Position numbers and translations under genes: made by a program. 64,000 nucleotides of DNA from the NCBI RefSeq assembly GCF_039503195.1, contig NZ_JBCJKP010000001.1, forward strand, positions 6,448,001-6,512,000. The letters run 5' to 3'. The notes under the pieces were generated by a model. The model was not told the origin of the DNA. It made no database searches and was given only the letters and a program-made list of their open reading frames with translations. Source of the DNA: Streptomyces mirabilis. Lineage in GTDB: Bacteria; Actinomycetota; Actinomycetes; Streptomycetales; Streptomycetaceae. Below, piece after piece: positions 43,166 to 52,278 of the stretch (the first letter of the stretch is position 1; each line of letters opens with the position of its first letter).

Positions 43166-43499
43166 AGGCGGAATCCTACCTACGGAACCGTAAGTTACGT
43201 GTCAGTACGACGCACTGAACAGCCAGGAGTGGCCATGTTCTCACGAGCGTGGCGCAATGCGGCGTCCATGCAAAAGAACCTTCAGCTGAACCCAACGTGT
43301 ACGCAAAGAATCGCGGATACACGTGGCGATGGTCACTCCGCTCACGTGTGAGGCCCTCTGGACATATGGGCGAACCCGTCGGATGATCAAATGAGTGCGG
43401 TCGGCACCGGATGAGCGCCATGGGAATCCACACCCCCGAAGCATCCGGGTCGCAGCCCCCACGGGGCCTCAACAAAAAACCCCTCATCTAGGAGCAATC
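43166..43499. promoter_or_regulatory. Divergent upstream region of hemolysin-III and PEP carboxykinase genes
   Basis: No gene is visible in this 334-bp gap. A 12-bp palindrome (TACGG, AA, CCGTA; 43181-43192) sits next to the hemolysin-III start and is a likely repressor site. On the right end AGGAG (43490-43494) is the ribosome binding site of the PEP carboxykinase gene. The promoters for both divergent genes should lie here, but I cannot place -10/-35 boxes confidently. Confidence 0.45.
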
Positions 43500-45344
43500 G
43501 TGGCGCGCGACATCGCGGCTCCCTCCACCGTCCCCACCCAGCACAAGGAACTGATCTCGTGGGTCAACGAGATCGCAGAACTGACCCAGCCGGACAACGT
43601 GGTCTGGTGTGACGGATCCGAGGCCGAGTACGAGCGCCTGTGTGAGGAGCTCGTTCACAAGGGCACCTTCAAGAAGCTCGATCCGATCAAGCGCCCGCAT
43701 TCCTACTACGCCGCTTCCGACCCGACCGATGTCGCGCGGGTCGAGGACCGGACGTTCATCTGCTCCGAGAAGGAGGAGGACGCGGGTCCGACCAACCACT
43801 GGAAGGCGCCCGCCGAGATGCGGGCCATCTTCACCGGAGAAGGAAACGGCGTCGCGGGGGAGAAGGGCATCTTCCGCGGCTCGATGAAGGGCCGGACGAT
43901 GTACGTCGTCCCGTTCTGCATGGGCCCGCTCGGCTCCGACCTCTCCGCGATCGGTGTCGAGATAACCGACTCCGCCTACGTCGCCGTGTCCATGCGCACC
44001 ATGACCCGCATGGGGCAGCCCGTCCTCGACGAGCTCGGCACCGACGGCTTCTTCGTGCGTGCTGTGCACACGCTCGGAGCGCCGCTGGCCGAGGGCGAGG
44101 CGGACGTGCCGTGGCCGTGCAACTCCACCAAGTACATCTCGCACTTCCCCGAGTCCCGCGAGATCTGGTCGTACGGATCGGGCTACGGCGGCAACGCGCT
44201 GCTCGGCAAGAAGTGCTACGCCCTGCGTATCGCGTCCGTCATGGCGCGTGACGAGGGCTGGCTCGCCGAGCACATGCTCATCCTGAAACTGACCCCGCCG
44301 CAGGGCGAGTCCAAGTACGTCGCCGCCGCCTTCCCGAGCGCCTGCGGCAAGACCAACCTCGCCATGCTGGAGCCCACCGTCTCCGGCTGGACGGTCGAGA
44401 CGATCGGCGACGACATCGCGTGGATGCGGTTCGGCGAGGACGGCCGGCTGTACGCGATCAACCCCGAGGCCGGTTTCTTCGGCGTCGCGCCCGGCACCGG
44501 TGAGCACACCAACGCCAACGCGATGAAGACGCTGTGGGGCAACTCCGTCTTCACCAACGTCGCGCTCACCGACGACAACGACATCTGGTGGGAGGGCATG
44601 ACGGAGGAGACTCCGGCCCACCTGATCGACTGGAAGGGCAACGACTGGACGCCGGAGTCCGGTACGCCCGCCGCCCACCCCAACGCCCGCTTCACCGTCC
44701 CCGCCTCGCAGTGCCCGATCATCGCGCCCGAGTGGGAGGACCCCAAGGGCGTGCCGATCTCGGCGATCCTCTTCGGCGGACGCCGCGCCACCGCCGTACC
44801 GTTGGTGACGGAGTCCTTCGACTGGAATCACGGCGTCTTCCTCGGCGCCAACGTGGCCTCCGAGAAGACCGCCGCCGCCGAGGGCAAGGTCGGTGAGCTG
44901 CGCCGCGACCCCTTCGCCATGCTGCCGTTCTGCGGTTACAACATGGGCGACTACATGGGGCACTGGGTCGACGTCGCCAAGGACAAGGACCAGGCGAAGC
45001 TTCCGAAGATCTACTACGTGAACTGGTTCCGCAAGAACGACGCGGGCAAGTTCGTGTGGCCGGGCTTCGGTGAGAACAGCCGTGTCCTGAAGTGGATCGT
45101 GGACCGCCTCGACGGCCGCGCCGAGGGCGTCGAGACCCCCATCGGCATCCTGCCGGCCAAGGGCGCCCTGGACACCAAGGGACTCGACCTCTCCGAGGCC
45201 GACCTCGACTTCCTGCTCACCGTCGACAAGGACGTGTGGCGCGAGGAGGCGGCGCTCGTGCCCGAGCACCTCAACACCTTCGGCGAGCACACCCCGAAGG
45301 AGCTGTGGGACGAGTACCGCGCGCTGGTGCGGCGCCTGGGCTAG
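43500..45344 (+). CDS. pckG: GTP-dependent phosphoenolpyruvate carboxykinase
   Basis: 614 residues from GTG 43500 (AGGAG six bases before it). GTP-class signatures: [13 protein letters not shown] with Cys282 and Lys284 of the P-loop, substrate and metal motifs [40 protein letters not shown], and the GTP-binding [20 protein letters not shown]. It converts oxaloacetate to PEP in gluconeogenesis. Length fits the family. A perfect hairpin terminator follows at 45455. A small fragment of this gene recurs at 54423-54466. Confidence 0.97.
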   Translation: MARDIAAPSTVPTQHKELISWVNEIAELTQPDNVVWCDGSEAEYERLCEELVHKGTFKKLDPIKRPHSYYAASDPTDVARVEDRTFICSEKEEDAGPTNHWKAPAEMRAIFTGEGNGVAGEKGIFRGSMKGRTMYVVPFCMGPLGSDLSAIGVEITDSAYVAVSMRTMTRMGQPVLDELGTDGFFVRAVHTLGAPLAEGEADVPWPCNSTKYISHFPESREIWSYGSGYGGNALLGKKCYALRIASVMARDEGWLAEHMLILKLTPPQGESKYVAAAFPSACGKTNLAMLEPTVSGWTVETIGDDIAWMRFGEDGRLYAINPEAGFFGVAPGTGEHTNANAMKTLWGNSVFTNVALTDDNDIWWEGMTEETPAHLIDWKGNDWTPESGTPAAHPNARFTVPASQCPIIAPEWEDPKGVPISAILFGGRRATAVPLVTESFDWNHGVFLGANVASEKTAAAEGKVGELRRDPFAMLPFCGYNMGDYMGHWVDVAKDKDQAKLPKIYYVNWFRKNDAGKFVWPGFGENSRVLKWIVDRLDGRAEGVETPIGILPAKGALDTKGLDLSEADLDFLLTVDKDVWREEAALVPEHLNTFGEHTPKELWDEYRALVRRLG

Positions 45345-45454
45345 CCCCCAGTGGACGGCGGCCTCGCGGCCGCAGTCCACCCTCGAACTCCGCGGCCGGT
45401 CCGACTTGCCCTGACCTGCGACGTCGCCAGGCCGGCCGCGGGGACGACATCACG

Positions 45455-45508
45455 AACGGGCCCGTGTGCGCGCCGTGCAACGACGTACGGCGCGCACACG
45501 GGCCCGTT
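45455..45508 (+). terminator. Very strong hairpin terminator after pckG
   Basis: A perfect 22-bp stem (45455-45476 with 45487-45508; core GGGCCCGTGTGCGCGCCGT) encloses a 10-base loop and is followed by TTT. It should end pckG transcription completely and insulate the rhamnose region. Confidence 0.92.
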
Positions 45509-45634
45509 TTGGCACACGGCACGATGCGGCCGGCGGTGGCGACTGCACGTGATCCGCGTCAGGTCTGCCCTTATGCGCGCCGTGAAACGGTGCGAAAAGG
45601 GCTGATTCGTGGGTAATTCGCCTATGGTGACGCC

Positions 45635-46579
45635 ATGCGTGGAATCCTGTTGGCCGGAGGCACCGGCTCGCGACTTTGGCCGTTGACCCGCTCGGTGTCG
45701 AAACAACTGTTGCCGGTGTTCGACAAGCCCATGGTCTATTACCCGCTGACCACACTGGTGATGGCCGGTGTCCGTGAGATTCTCATTGTCACCACCCCCG
45801 AAGACCAGTTCCAGTTCCGTCGTCTGCTCGGCGACGGCAGCCAACTGGGCCTGCGGCTGGAATACACGGCACAGGAACGCCCGGAGGGCATTGCTCAGGC
45901 TTTCGTACTGGGAGCCGACTTCATCGACGGTGAGCCGGTCGCCCTGATTCTGGGCGACAACATCTTCCACGGCAGCGGCCTTGGCACACGACTGGCCCGC
46001 CACGACGATCTGAAGGGCGGCAGGGTATTCGCCTATCAGGTCGCCAACCCCTCGGCCTACGGCGTAGTGGAGTTCGACGAACTGGGCCGAGCGCTGTCCA
46101 TCGAAGAGAAACCGGACCGGCCCCGCTCCCGGTACGCCGTGCCCGGACTGTACTTCTATGACCACCAGGTCGTGGACATCGCCCGCGCTCTACGGCCGAG
46201 TGTCAGGGGCGAGTTGGAGATCAGCGACCTCAACCGTGTCTATCTGGAGGCCGGGGCGCTGCACGTCACCCGGCTCGACCGGGGCACCGCGTGGCTTGAC
46301 ACCGGAACCTTCAACTCCATGGTTCAGGCCTCGGAATTCGTTCGGGTGATCGAGGAGCGCCAGGGCTTCAAGGTCGGCTGCGTCGAGGAGGCGGTCTGGC
46401 GGGCCGGCCTGATCGACGACCACCGGCTCCGGCAGCTGGCCCAGCCGCTGCTCAAGAGCGGATACGGCCAGTATCTGCTGGGGCTTCTGGAGGACTCCCG
46501 CTACGTCGTCATGCCCCAAAGGGGCAGCGGATCGCGCCGCGAAGAACCGCTGCGGACAGGGCCGGGAGCTCCTGTGTGA
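45635..46579 (+). CDS. rmlA: Glucose-1-phosphate thymidylyltransferase
   Basis: 314 residues. Nucleotidyltransferase signature [20 protein letters not shown], then [28 protein letters not shown] and [20 protein letters not shown]. It makes dTDP-glucose from dTTP and glucose-1-phosphate, the first step to dTDP-L-rhamnose. The other three rml genes follow within 6.5 kb but are separated by unrelated genes. The last 20 residues (Arg/Gly-rich) are longer than usual. Confidence 0.93.
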   Translation: MRGILLAGGTGSRLWPLTRSVSKQLLPVFDKPMVYYPLTTLVMAGVREILIVTTPEDQFQFRRLLGDGSQLGLRLEYTAQERPEGIAQAFVLGADFIDGEPVALILGDNIFHGSGLGTRLARHDDLKGGRVFAYQVANPSAYGVVEFDELGRALSIEEKPDRPRSRYAVPGLYFYDHQVVDIARALRPSVRGELEISDLNRVYLEAGALHVTRLDRGTAWLDTGTFNSMVQASEFVRVIEERQGFKVGCVEEAVWRAGLIDDHRLRQLAQPLLKSGYGQYLLGLLEDSRYVVMPQRGSGSRREEPLRTGPGAPV

Positions 46580-46699
46580 CGGTGGTCGCAGCCGCCCGTC
46601 CCACCCCGCCCGCACAAGATGTGGGTGGACGGCGGCGGCCACCGGCATCCCGGAGACCCGGACCGGACGGATGCCCCGCCGAATGCCTCTGATGCTCGA

Positions 46700-48223
46700 T
46701 CAGCTCCGGTGGCGCGGCTTCGCCTCTCGCTGGTGCAGCAGCACGAAGCCGCTCTGCTCCGCCACCAGGTCGTACCCCGTACGGCGGTTCTCCGCCAACT
46801 GCGACTGTTCCGCCTCAACGCTCAGTGGCTCGCCCGGCCATCCTCGTCCGCTGTCCGGAACCCATGTGTCCACCATGATCCACTGAGGGTTGGGACGGCT
46901 GCCCGGCGAGCCGTAGAGGCCGACGCTCGTACGGTGGACGAGCTGGGGTACCAGTTCGTTGGACGCCTGGACCCTGGCGCCGTCGGGGATCTTGTCCATC
47001 AGGCGATGGGCGACGGCGACGCGAGGGTCGGTCCGCCAGGTGTCCGGCTGGACCAGGTGGAACAAAGGGAAGTTCGGAAGGATCACGAGGGTGATGGCGG
47101 CAGAGCCCGCGAGGTAGCGGCGCAGACTGCGCCCGTTCGTCCCACGTCGCACCAGGGCGTCGATGAAGGCCGCGAAAACGGTCGGCATCAGGACGAGCGA
47201 GTAGTGGAAGCCGGTCCCCCAGTGCAGGCCGTTGCTCGAAGTGAAGCGCCACACCAGAGTCGGCACGGCGACCCACAGCAGTGGGGACCGCGTGGCCAGG
47301 AACAGGGTGGGGGCGAGCACGAGGAGGAGTGTGGACACCTTGGTCTCGGGGGTGACCAGACCGATCGTGCCCCGGTGGAGCAGATCCAGCAGACCGCCCG
47401 CGCTGCCGCCGTTGGATCCCGCTGCTCCGGAACCGTCCTCGACCAGGGACCAATAGGCGAAGGACCCGCTCGGGTTGAAGCCCGGCAGAACCACAAACAG
47501 CGCCAGCACCGACCCGCAGAGGCCGGCTGTGGCCGTGAACAGTCCGAGACCGCGGTCGCCCCGCCGGGCGATGACGAGACCGATGAGGACAACCGTGAGT
47601 CCGAGGTCCTCCTTCACGAACAGCAGGGGCAGAGCCCAGCATGCCGCGGCCATCAGCCGGTCATTCCCGAGGGCGGTCAGCGAGAACGCCAGGAGCGGAA
47701 TGGCGAAGGCCACTTCGTGGAAGTCGTAGCCGACCCCACTCGCGATTCCCCAGGAGAGCCCGTAGCAGGCACCGATCACCGCACCGGCCGGGCCACCCAG
47801 GGTCCGGCGCGCCCACAAGGCCAGCGGGATGACGCTCACGGCGATGAGCGCGGCCTGCACGACAAGGAGCGTTTCCGCTCCCCGCCATACCCAGTAGAAA
47901 GGCGCCACCAGCGCCAGGATGGGAGAGAAGTGATCGCCCAGGACGGGAAAGTCCTGGCCCTTCACTTCGGAGACCGGCAAGTGTCCTTCCGCGTAGGAGC
48001 GGACGACCTGTTCGAAGATTCCCAGGTCGTAGCTGCTCGTGAGCATCCGTTGGTGGAGACGGAGCGACACCGCCGCGTACATCACGAACAGCGCTCCCGT
48101 CATGGCCCAGATCCACCATGTGCCGTCGAAGCGGCCCTTGGGAGGCGGGTCGGTCATCGCCTCTTTCTGCAAGAGCGGTTGTTGCATCGGGACCGTTGCG
48201 CTTTTGGTGGGCGATTTCTGCAT
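46700..48223 (-). CDS. DUF2079 polytopic membrane protein
   Basis: 507 residues and about 10-12 hydrophobic helices. After a cytoplasmic lead comes RMLTSSYDLGIFEQVVRSYA, then DHFSPILALVAPFYWVWRGA and GVGYDFHEVAFAIPLLAFSL. These YDLGIFEQ, DHFSP and YDFHE motifs define DUF2079 membrane proteins, probably GT-C-fold glycosyltransferases. Being inside a rhamnose locus supports a sugar-transfer role, which is inference. It is the only minus-strand gene between rmlA and rmlC. Confidence 0.85.
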   Translation of the reverse strand: MQKSPTKSATVPMQQPLLQKEAMTDPPPKGRFDGTWWIWAMTGALFVMYAAVSLRLHQRMLTSSYDLGIFEQVVRSYAEGHLPVSEVKGQDFPVLGDHFSPILALVAPFYWVWRGAETLLVVQAALIAVSVIPLALWARRTLGGPAGAVIGACYGLSWGIASGVGYDFHEVAFAIPLLAFSLTALGNDRLMAAACWALPLLFVKEDLGLTVVLIGLVIARRGDRGLGLFTATAGLCGSVLALFVVLPGFNPSGSFAYWSLVEDGSGAAGSNGGSAGGLLDLLHRGTIGLVTPETKVSTLLLVLAPTLFLATRSPLLWVAVPTLVWRFTSSNGLHWGTGFHYSLVLMPTVFAAFIDALVRRGTNGRSLRRYLAGSAAITLVILPNFPLFHLVQPDTWRTDPRVAVAHRLMDKIPDGARVQASNELVPQLVHRTSVGLYGSPGSRPNPQWIMVDTWVPDSGRGWPGEPLSVEAEQSQLAENRRTGYDLVAEQSGFVLLHQREAKPRHRS

Positions 48224-48432
48224 CGAGAGCCCTTCAGGGAACCGGGAGTGGCGGCCATCAAGATGCCAGCAGCCTGCGTTAATCGACCTCGTTCAAACTC
48301 TTGTGTAGTCAGAATCCACTGAATGGCCGTACACGGGAGCCGCCGTGCGGCCTAAAGTTCCGCGACGGATGTCCCGAAGGCAAGGACGTAGTAATCGGCG
48401 AAGAGACCTGAGCGGCGGAAGGAAGTAGTCAC

Positions 48433-49032
48433 GTGAGACCACTTGGCATCGAAGGGGCCTGGGTGGACACACCCAGGGCGTTCGAGGACAGCAGGGGGCG
48501 GTTCCACGAGTGGTTCAAGAACGACAGGTTCCACGATTCCATCGGCCAGGGGTTCCCACTCGAGCAGGCGAACTGCTCTCGCTCGGTTCGCGGAACTCTT
48601 CGCGGTATCCACTATGCGTCGGTCCCGCCGGGTCAGGCCAAGTACGTCGCCTGCGTCAGCGGTGCCGTCCTCGACGTGGTGGTCGACATTCGCACCGGCT
48701 CCCCGAGTTTCGGGAAATGGGAGGCGGTTCGGCTCGATGACACCACGCACCGCTGTGTCTATCTGTCGGAAGGGCTGGGCCACGCCTTCATGGCGTTGGA
48801 GGACAACTCCACCGTCGTCTACCTGTGTTCACAGGGATACGCGCCGGAGCGCGAGCACGGCATCGACCCGCTGGACCCGACGTTGGCCATCGCCTGGCCC
48901 GAGGACCTCGCACCGCGTCTTTCCGACAAGGACGCCGCGGCGCCCACGCTGGCGGAAGCCGAGCGGCACGGGCTGCTGCCCTCCTTCGAGGACTGCAGTG
49001 CGTATCGCAGAAGTCTCGTGAGCAGGGCCTGA
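48433..49032 (+). CDS. rmlC: dTDP-4-dehydrorhamnose 3,5-epimerase
   Basis: 199 residues from GTG 48433. The RmlC cupin signatures are present: DSRGRFHEWF, QANCSRSVRGTLRGIHYASV (catalytic His in GIHY), YVACVSGAVLDVVVDIRTGS and YLSEGLGHAFMALEDNSTVV. It epimerises dTDP-4-keto-6-deoxyglucose at C3 and C5. The C-terminal 20 residues diverge from the core family, as usual. Confidence 0.93.
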   Translation: MRPLGIEGAWVDTPRAFEDSRGRFHEWFKNDRFHDSIGQGFPLEQANCSRSVRGTLRGIHYASVPPGQAKYVACVSGAVLDVVVDIRTGSPSFGKWEAVRLDDTTHRCVYLSEGLGHAFMALEDNSTVVYLCSQGYAPEREHGIDPLDPTLAIAWPEDLAPRLSDKDAAAPTLAEAERHGLLPSFEDCSAYRRSLVSRA

Positions 49033-49417
49033 GAGGGCTGCCCTTCGGCAGAGCCCCGCCCTTGCGGCGGGGCGGCTCGCCGCCCGGATCACCGGGTGTC
49101 ACCCTCCACGACATCGCGTTGTGAAAGGTCAGCAGTACGCCGGATCAGCACCTCTCCGCCCGGCAATGGAAACCCGAGGAAATTGCGGAGAAATTCGGCT
49201 GTTGTCGTCCCGGTCGTCCCGGATCGTCTGCCATTGAGGCCGCACGGGTGATCCTCGTTTACGACACGGGCAACTCGTGATCATTCAATCGCGGATTGTG
49301 AAGAATGGGCCTGTCCGTAGCCGTAGGCGTAGGCGACGCGACACGTTTGCGAGTAAAGCGCACCGAGTGCGCGCGCATGCGATGTGGTCACTCCAAGTTC
49401 GTAAGAAAGGTTCTCTG
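49033..49417. promoter_or_regulatory. Promoter-bearing gap before the collagen-like gene
   Basis: I see no credible gene in these 385 bp. After the rmlC hairpin the sequence becomes richer in A/T (around 49170-49310), consistent with a promoter. It ends with AGAAAGG (49404-49410), the ribosome binding site for GTG 49418. Upstream in-frame codons back to 49277 are Arg-rich and probably untranslated. Confidence 0.4.
49053..49073. terminator. Short perfect hairpin after rmlC
   Basis: GCCCCGCC (49053-49060) and GGCGGGGC (49066-49073) flank a CTTGC loop 20 bp after the rmlC stop. Without a T-run it may be an actinobacterial-type terminator. Confidence 0.5.
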
Positions 49418-50101
49418 GTGAGCCGTAGAACGATCCGAAGTTCCCGCGTGAAGACCGCGACTCTGGTGTCTGCGAGTGCGCTTGCCGTAGCGCTCAACGT
49501 CGTCCCGAGCACGACGGCCATCGCCGACGCGATCCACAGGTCCGGCGCCGACGTCAGCGCGGGGCTGCCCGGCCCGAACGGCGTCAAGAGTGACGTCGGC
49601 GGCGGTCATGGTGAGCGCGGGCCGCAGGGACCGCGCGGCCACGAGGGCAAGCGGGGCCCCCAGGGTCCGCAGGGTCCGCGGGGTCCGCAGGGCTACCAGG
49701 GTGCGCAGGGCGCCCAGGGTGCGCAGGGCGCCCAGGGTCCGCAGGGTGACCCGGGTAAGAATGGTGCCCAGGGTGCCCAGGGTGCCCAGGGCGCGCAGGG
49801 TGCCCAGGGCGCGCAGGGCGCGCAGGGTGCCCAGGGCGCGCAGGGCGCGACCATCCACACGTACGTCGTCCACGACTCGTTCACTGAGCCCACCAAGTTC
49901 GTGGACATCTTCTGCTTGCCCGGTGACGAAGCCACCGGCGGCGGATTCGCTTCAGGCGGCGCCAACGTCGCGGTCAGCAAGCCCATCCCCAGTACGACGG
50001 GAAGCACCCCCATCGGCTGGCAGGTTGGCACGCCGGCCGCCATCACGGCACCGCCCGGTTCTGCCACGACCGACGGCTACGTGATCTGCAACGATCTGTA
50101 A
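49418..50101 (+). CDS. Secreted collagen-like (Gly-X-Y) protein
   Basis: 227 residues from GTG 49418. A Sec-type signal ([20 protein letters not shown], then TTAIADA) leads to about 25 uninterrupted Gly-X-Y triplets. Charged or proline-bearing triplets come first ([18 protein letters not shown]), then eight GAQ in a row. The last 80 residues form a globular tail with two cysteines ([20 protein letters not shown] and VICNDL). Bacterial collagens form triple helices, and glutamine-rich triplets can replace hydroxyproline. No LPXTG anchor is seen. Its place inside the rml cluster suggests a cell-surface role. Confidence 0.85.
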   Translation: MSRRTIRSSRVKTATLVSASALAVALNVVPSTTAIADAIHRSGADVSAGLPGPNGVKSDVGGGHGERGPQGPRGHEGKRGPQGPQGPRGPQGYQGAQGAQGAQGAQGPQGDPGKNGAQGAQGAQGAQGAQGAQGAQGAQGAQGATIHTYVVHDSFTEPTKFVDIFCLPGDEATGGGFASGGANVAVSKPIPSTTGSTPIGWQVGTPAAITAPPGSATTDGYVICNDL

Positions 50102-50153
50102 CTCCCACGCGAACGGTGGCGCACTGTCGGCCAACCGCTTTCGCTGAGATCGA

Positions 50154-50197
50154 GCGGACGGTGCCCCCGAGGCTTCGGCCTCGCGGGCACCGTCCGC
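50154..50197 (+). terminator. Terminator with UUCG tetraloop after the collagen-like gene
   Basis: Arms 50154-50173 and 50178-50197 form a 20-bp stem with a single mismatch around a TTCG loop (CGAGGC-TTCG-GCCTCG core). It stands between the collagen-like gene and rmlB. Confidence 0.85.
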
Positions 50198-50273
50198 ATT
50201 GCGTCCGCGCCCGCGACCTGGCGTCCGAAGCCTCGGTGCTGGATCCCGGGCAGTGAGAAAGACTCTGAGAACT

Positions 50274-51245
50274 ATGCGCATCCTTGTGACCGGCGGCGCT
50301 GGATTCATCGGTTCGGAATACATCCGGCGGCGGCTGAATTCGGATCCGGCAGCGCGGATCACCGTCCTCGACAAACTCACCTATTCGGGGGTCGAGGCAA
50401 ATCTGGCACCGGTGGCTGAACACCCGGGCTACACCTTCGTCCGGGGCGACATCTGCGACCCGGATGTCGTCGACCAGGTGATGGCGGGCCAGGACGCGGT
50501 GGTCCATTTCGCCGCCGAGTCCCACGTGGACCGGTCGATCGACGGCGCCGGTCCGTTCGTCCGCACCAATGTGATGGGCACGCAGGTGCTCCTGGACGCG
50601 GCTCACCGGCACGGCGTCGGCCGTTTCGTCCACGTCTCCACCGACGAGGTGTACGGCTCGATCAGCGAAGGTTCGTGGACCGAGGGGTGGCCCCTCGCGC
50701 CGAACTCCCCCTACTCCGCGTCGAAAGCCGGCTCCGACCTGCTGGCGCTCGCCCACCACCGCACCCACGGCCTGGATGTCGTGGTCACCCGGTGCACCAA
50801 CAACTACGGGCCGTACCAGTTTCCCGAGAAGGTCGTCCCGCTCTTCATCACCAACCTGATCGACGGGAACACGGTCCCCCTGTACGGAGACGGCCGCAAC
50901 CTCCGCGACTGGCTGCACGTCTCCGACCACTGCCGGGGCATCGACCTGGTCCTGCACGGCGGCAGGGCCGGGGAGGTCTATAACATCGGCGGCGGGACCG
51001 AGCTGAGCAACCACAAGCTCACCGGCCTGCTGCTGGACGCGGTCGGCGCGGGCTGGGACAGCGTTGAGTACGTGGCCGACCGCAAAGGCCACGACCTGCG
51101 CTACTCGCTGGACGACAGCAAGATCCGCGAGCAACTCGGCTACGCGCCGCAGGTGTCCTTTACGGAGGGCCTGGCCGCCACGGTCGCCTGGTACCGCGAA
51201 CACCGCTCCTGGTGGGAGCCGCTGAAGGAGAGGGCCGTGCTGTGA
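50274..51245 (+). CDS. rmlB: dTDP-glucose 4,6-dehydratase
   Basis: 323 residues from ATG 50274. The Rossmann motif is RILVTGGAGFIGSEYIRR. The catalytic Asp/Glu pair and SDR dyad are in VSTDEVYGSI and YSASKAGSDLLAL (YxxxK). FAAESHVDRSIDG and TRCTNNYGPYQFPEKVVPLF are diagnostic of RmlB. It makes dTDP-4-keto-6-deoxyglucose. The stop overlaps the rmlD start. Confidence 0.95.
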   Translation: MRILVTGGAGFIGSEYIRRRLNSDPAARITVLDKLTYSGVEANLAPVAEHPGYTFVRGDICDPDVVDQVMAGQDAVVHFAAESHVDRSIDGAGPFVRTNVMGTQVLLDAAHRHGVGRFVHVSTDEVYGSISEGSWTEGWPLAPNSPYSASKAGSDLLALAHHRTHGLDVVVTRCTNNYGPYQFPEKVVPLFITNLIDGNTVPLYGDGRNLRDWLHVSDHCRGIDLVLHGGRAGEVYNIGGGTELSNHKLTGLLLDAVGAGWDSVEYVADRKGHDLRYSLDDSKIREQLGYAPQVSFTEGLAATVAWYREHRSWWEPLKERAVL

Positions 51246-52162
51246 CGACCACGAGCTGGCTGGTGACCGGTGCGCGCGGACTCCTCGGCCAGGACGTGCT
51301 GGCCGAACTCGCTGCCGATCCGGATGCCACGGTGACGGGACTGGGCCGTCACCAGCTCGACATCACCGACCCTACGGCCGTCCGTGCGGCCGTCACCGGT
51401 CACGGGGTGGTCGTCAACTGCGGCGCCTGGACGGACGTCGACGGCGCCGAGCGGGCGGAGGCGGCGGCCACAGCCGTGAACGGCGCAGGCGTCCGCCATC
51501 TCGCGCGCGCCTGCGCGGACAGCGGCGCCCTGCTGCTGCACATCTCCACCGATTACGTGTTCCCGGGCGACTCCCGTCGGCCGTACCCCGAAGACGCACC
51601 GACGGGACCCGTCAACGCGTACGGACGGAGCAAGCTGGCAGGGGAGCGGGCAGTCGCCGAACTGCTGCCGAGTACCGGCTACATCGTGCGCACCGCCTGG
51701 CTCTACGGCGCGCACGGTCCCAACTTCGTGGCCACCATGCTCGAACTGGCCGGCCGGAGCGAGACCCTGGATGTGGTGGCCGACCAGCACGGTCAGCCCA
51801 CCTGGTCCCGTGCGCTCGCCCGGCAGCTGGCGGCTCTCGGCCGTGCCGCCCTGGCCGGTCGGGCACCGGCGGGCATCTACCACGGCACGGCGGCCGGCCA
51901 CACCACGTGGTGCGGTCTGGCCCGTGAGACCTTCCGTCTCAGCGGACTCGATCCTGAGCGCGTCCGCCCGGTCGACTCGGACAAGTTCCCGCGTCCGGCG
52001 GCCCGCCCGGCGTTCGGTGTACTCGGTCACGGCAACTGGCTGCGGGCCGGTCTCGCGCCACTGCCCCGCTGGGACGACCAGCTGACCGCGGCCTTGAAGA
52101 CGCCCGCCTTCGCCGCTCTGGCCGCCGCGGCGCGCACGAGCGGCGGAAGCCTGCCGACCTGA
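51242..52162 (+). CDS. rmlD: dTDP-4-dehydrorhamnose reductase
   Basis: 306 residues from GTG 51242, overlapping the rmlB stop (GTGA). SWLVTGARGLLGQDVLAEL is the NADPH-binding motif, followed by ISTDYVFPGD, YGRSKLAGERAV (YxxxK) and RTAWLYGAHGPNFVATML. The enzyme reduces dTDP-4-keto-L-rhamnose to dTDP-L-rhamnose, the last step. GAAGGAGAGGG lies within the end of rmlB as its ribosome binding site. Confidence 0.94.
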   Translation: MTTTSWLVTGARGLLGQDVLAELAADPDATVTGLGRHQLDITDPTAVRAAVTGHGVVVNCGAWTDVDGAERAEAAATAVNGAGVRHLARACADSGALLLHISTDYVFPGDSRRPYPEDAPTGPVNAYGRSKLAGERAVAELLPSTGYIVRTAWLYGAHGPNFVATMLELAGRSETLDVVADQHGQPTWSRALARQLAALGRAALAGRAPAGIYHGTAAGHTTWCGLARETFRLSGLDPERVRPVDSDKFPRPAARPAFGVLGHGNWLRAGLAPLPRWDDQLTAALKTPAFAALAAAARTSGGSLPT

Positions 52163-52223
52163 GGAAACCAAGGCCACGACCGGGACGGAAAAGGCCCTGA
52201 AGCACGAGGCACCGGCGAACGCA

Positions 52224-52267
52224 GGAAGGCGCCCGGCGGAATGCGACAGTCCCGCCGGGCGCCTTCC
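52224..52267. terminator. 16-bp hairpin between rmlD and the convergent GT-methyltransferase gene
   Basis: GGAAGGCGCCCGGCGG (52224-52239) and CCGCCGGGCGCCTTCC (52252-52267) pair perfectly around a 12-base loop, just before the stop of the convergent gene. It probably works in both directions. Confidence 0.88.
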
Positions 52268-52278
52268 GCATACAGGGC

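Noticed and set aside
43260..43490. Short minus-strand frames upstream of pckG
   Set aside because: They change frame, lack ribosome binding sites and overlap the divergent promoter region.
49640..49850. Possible CRISPR array because of regular short repeats
   Set aside because: The repeat is a 9-bp Gly-Ala-Gln codon pattern with no spacers and lies inside a coding sequence.
49590..50084. Arg/Val-rich repeat protein in a second frame of the collagen-like gene
   Set aside because: Repetition in this frame is forced by the Gly-X-Y DNA repeat; no start signal.
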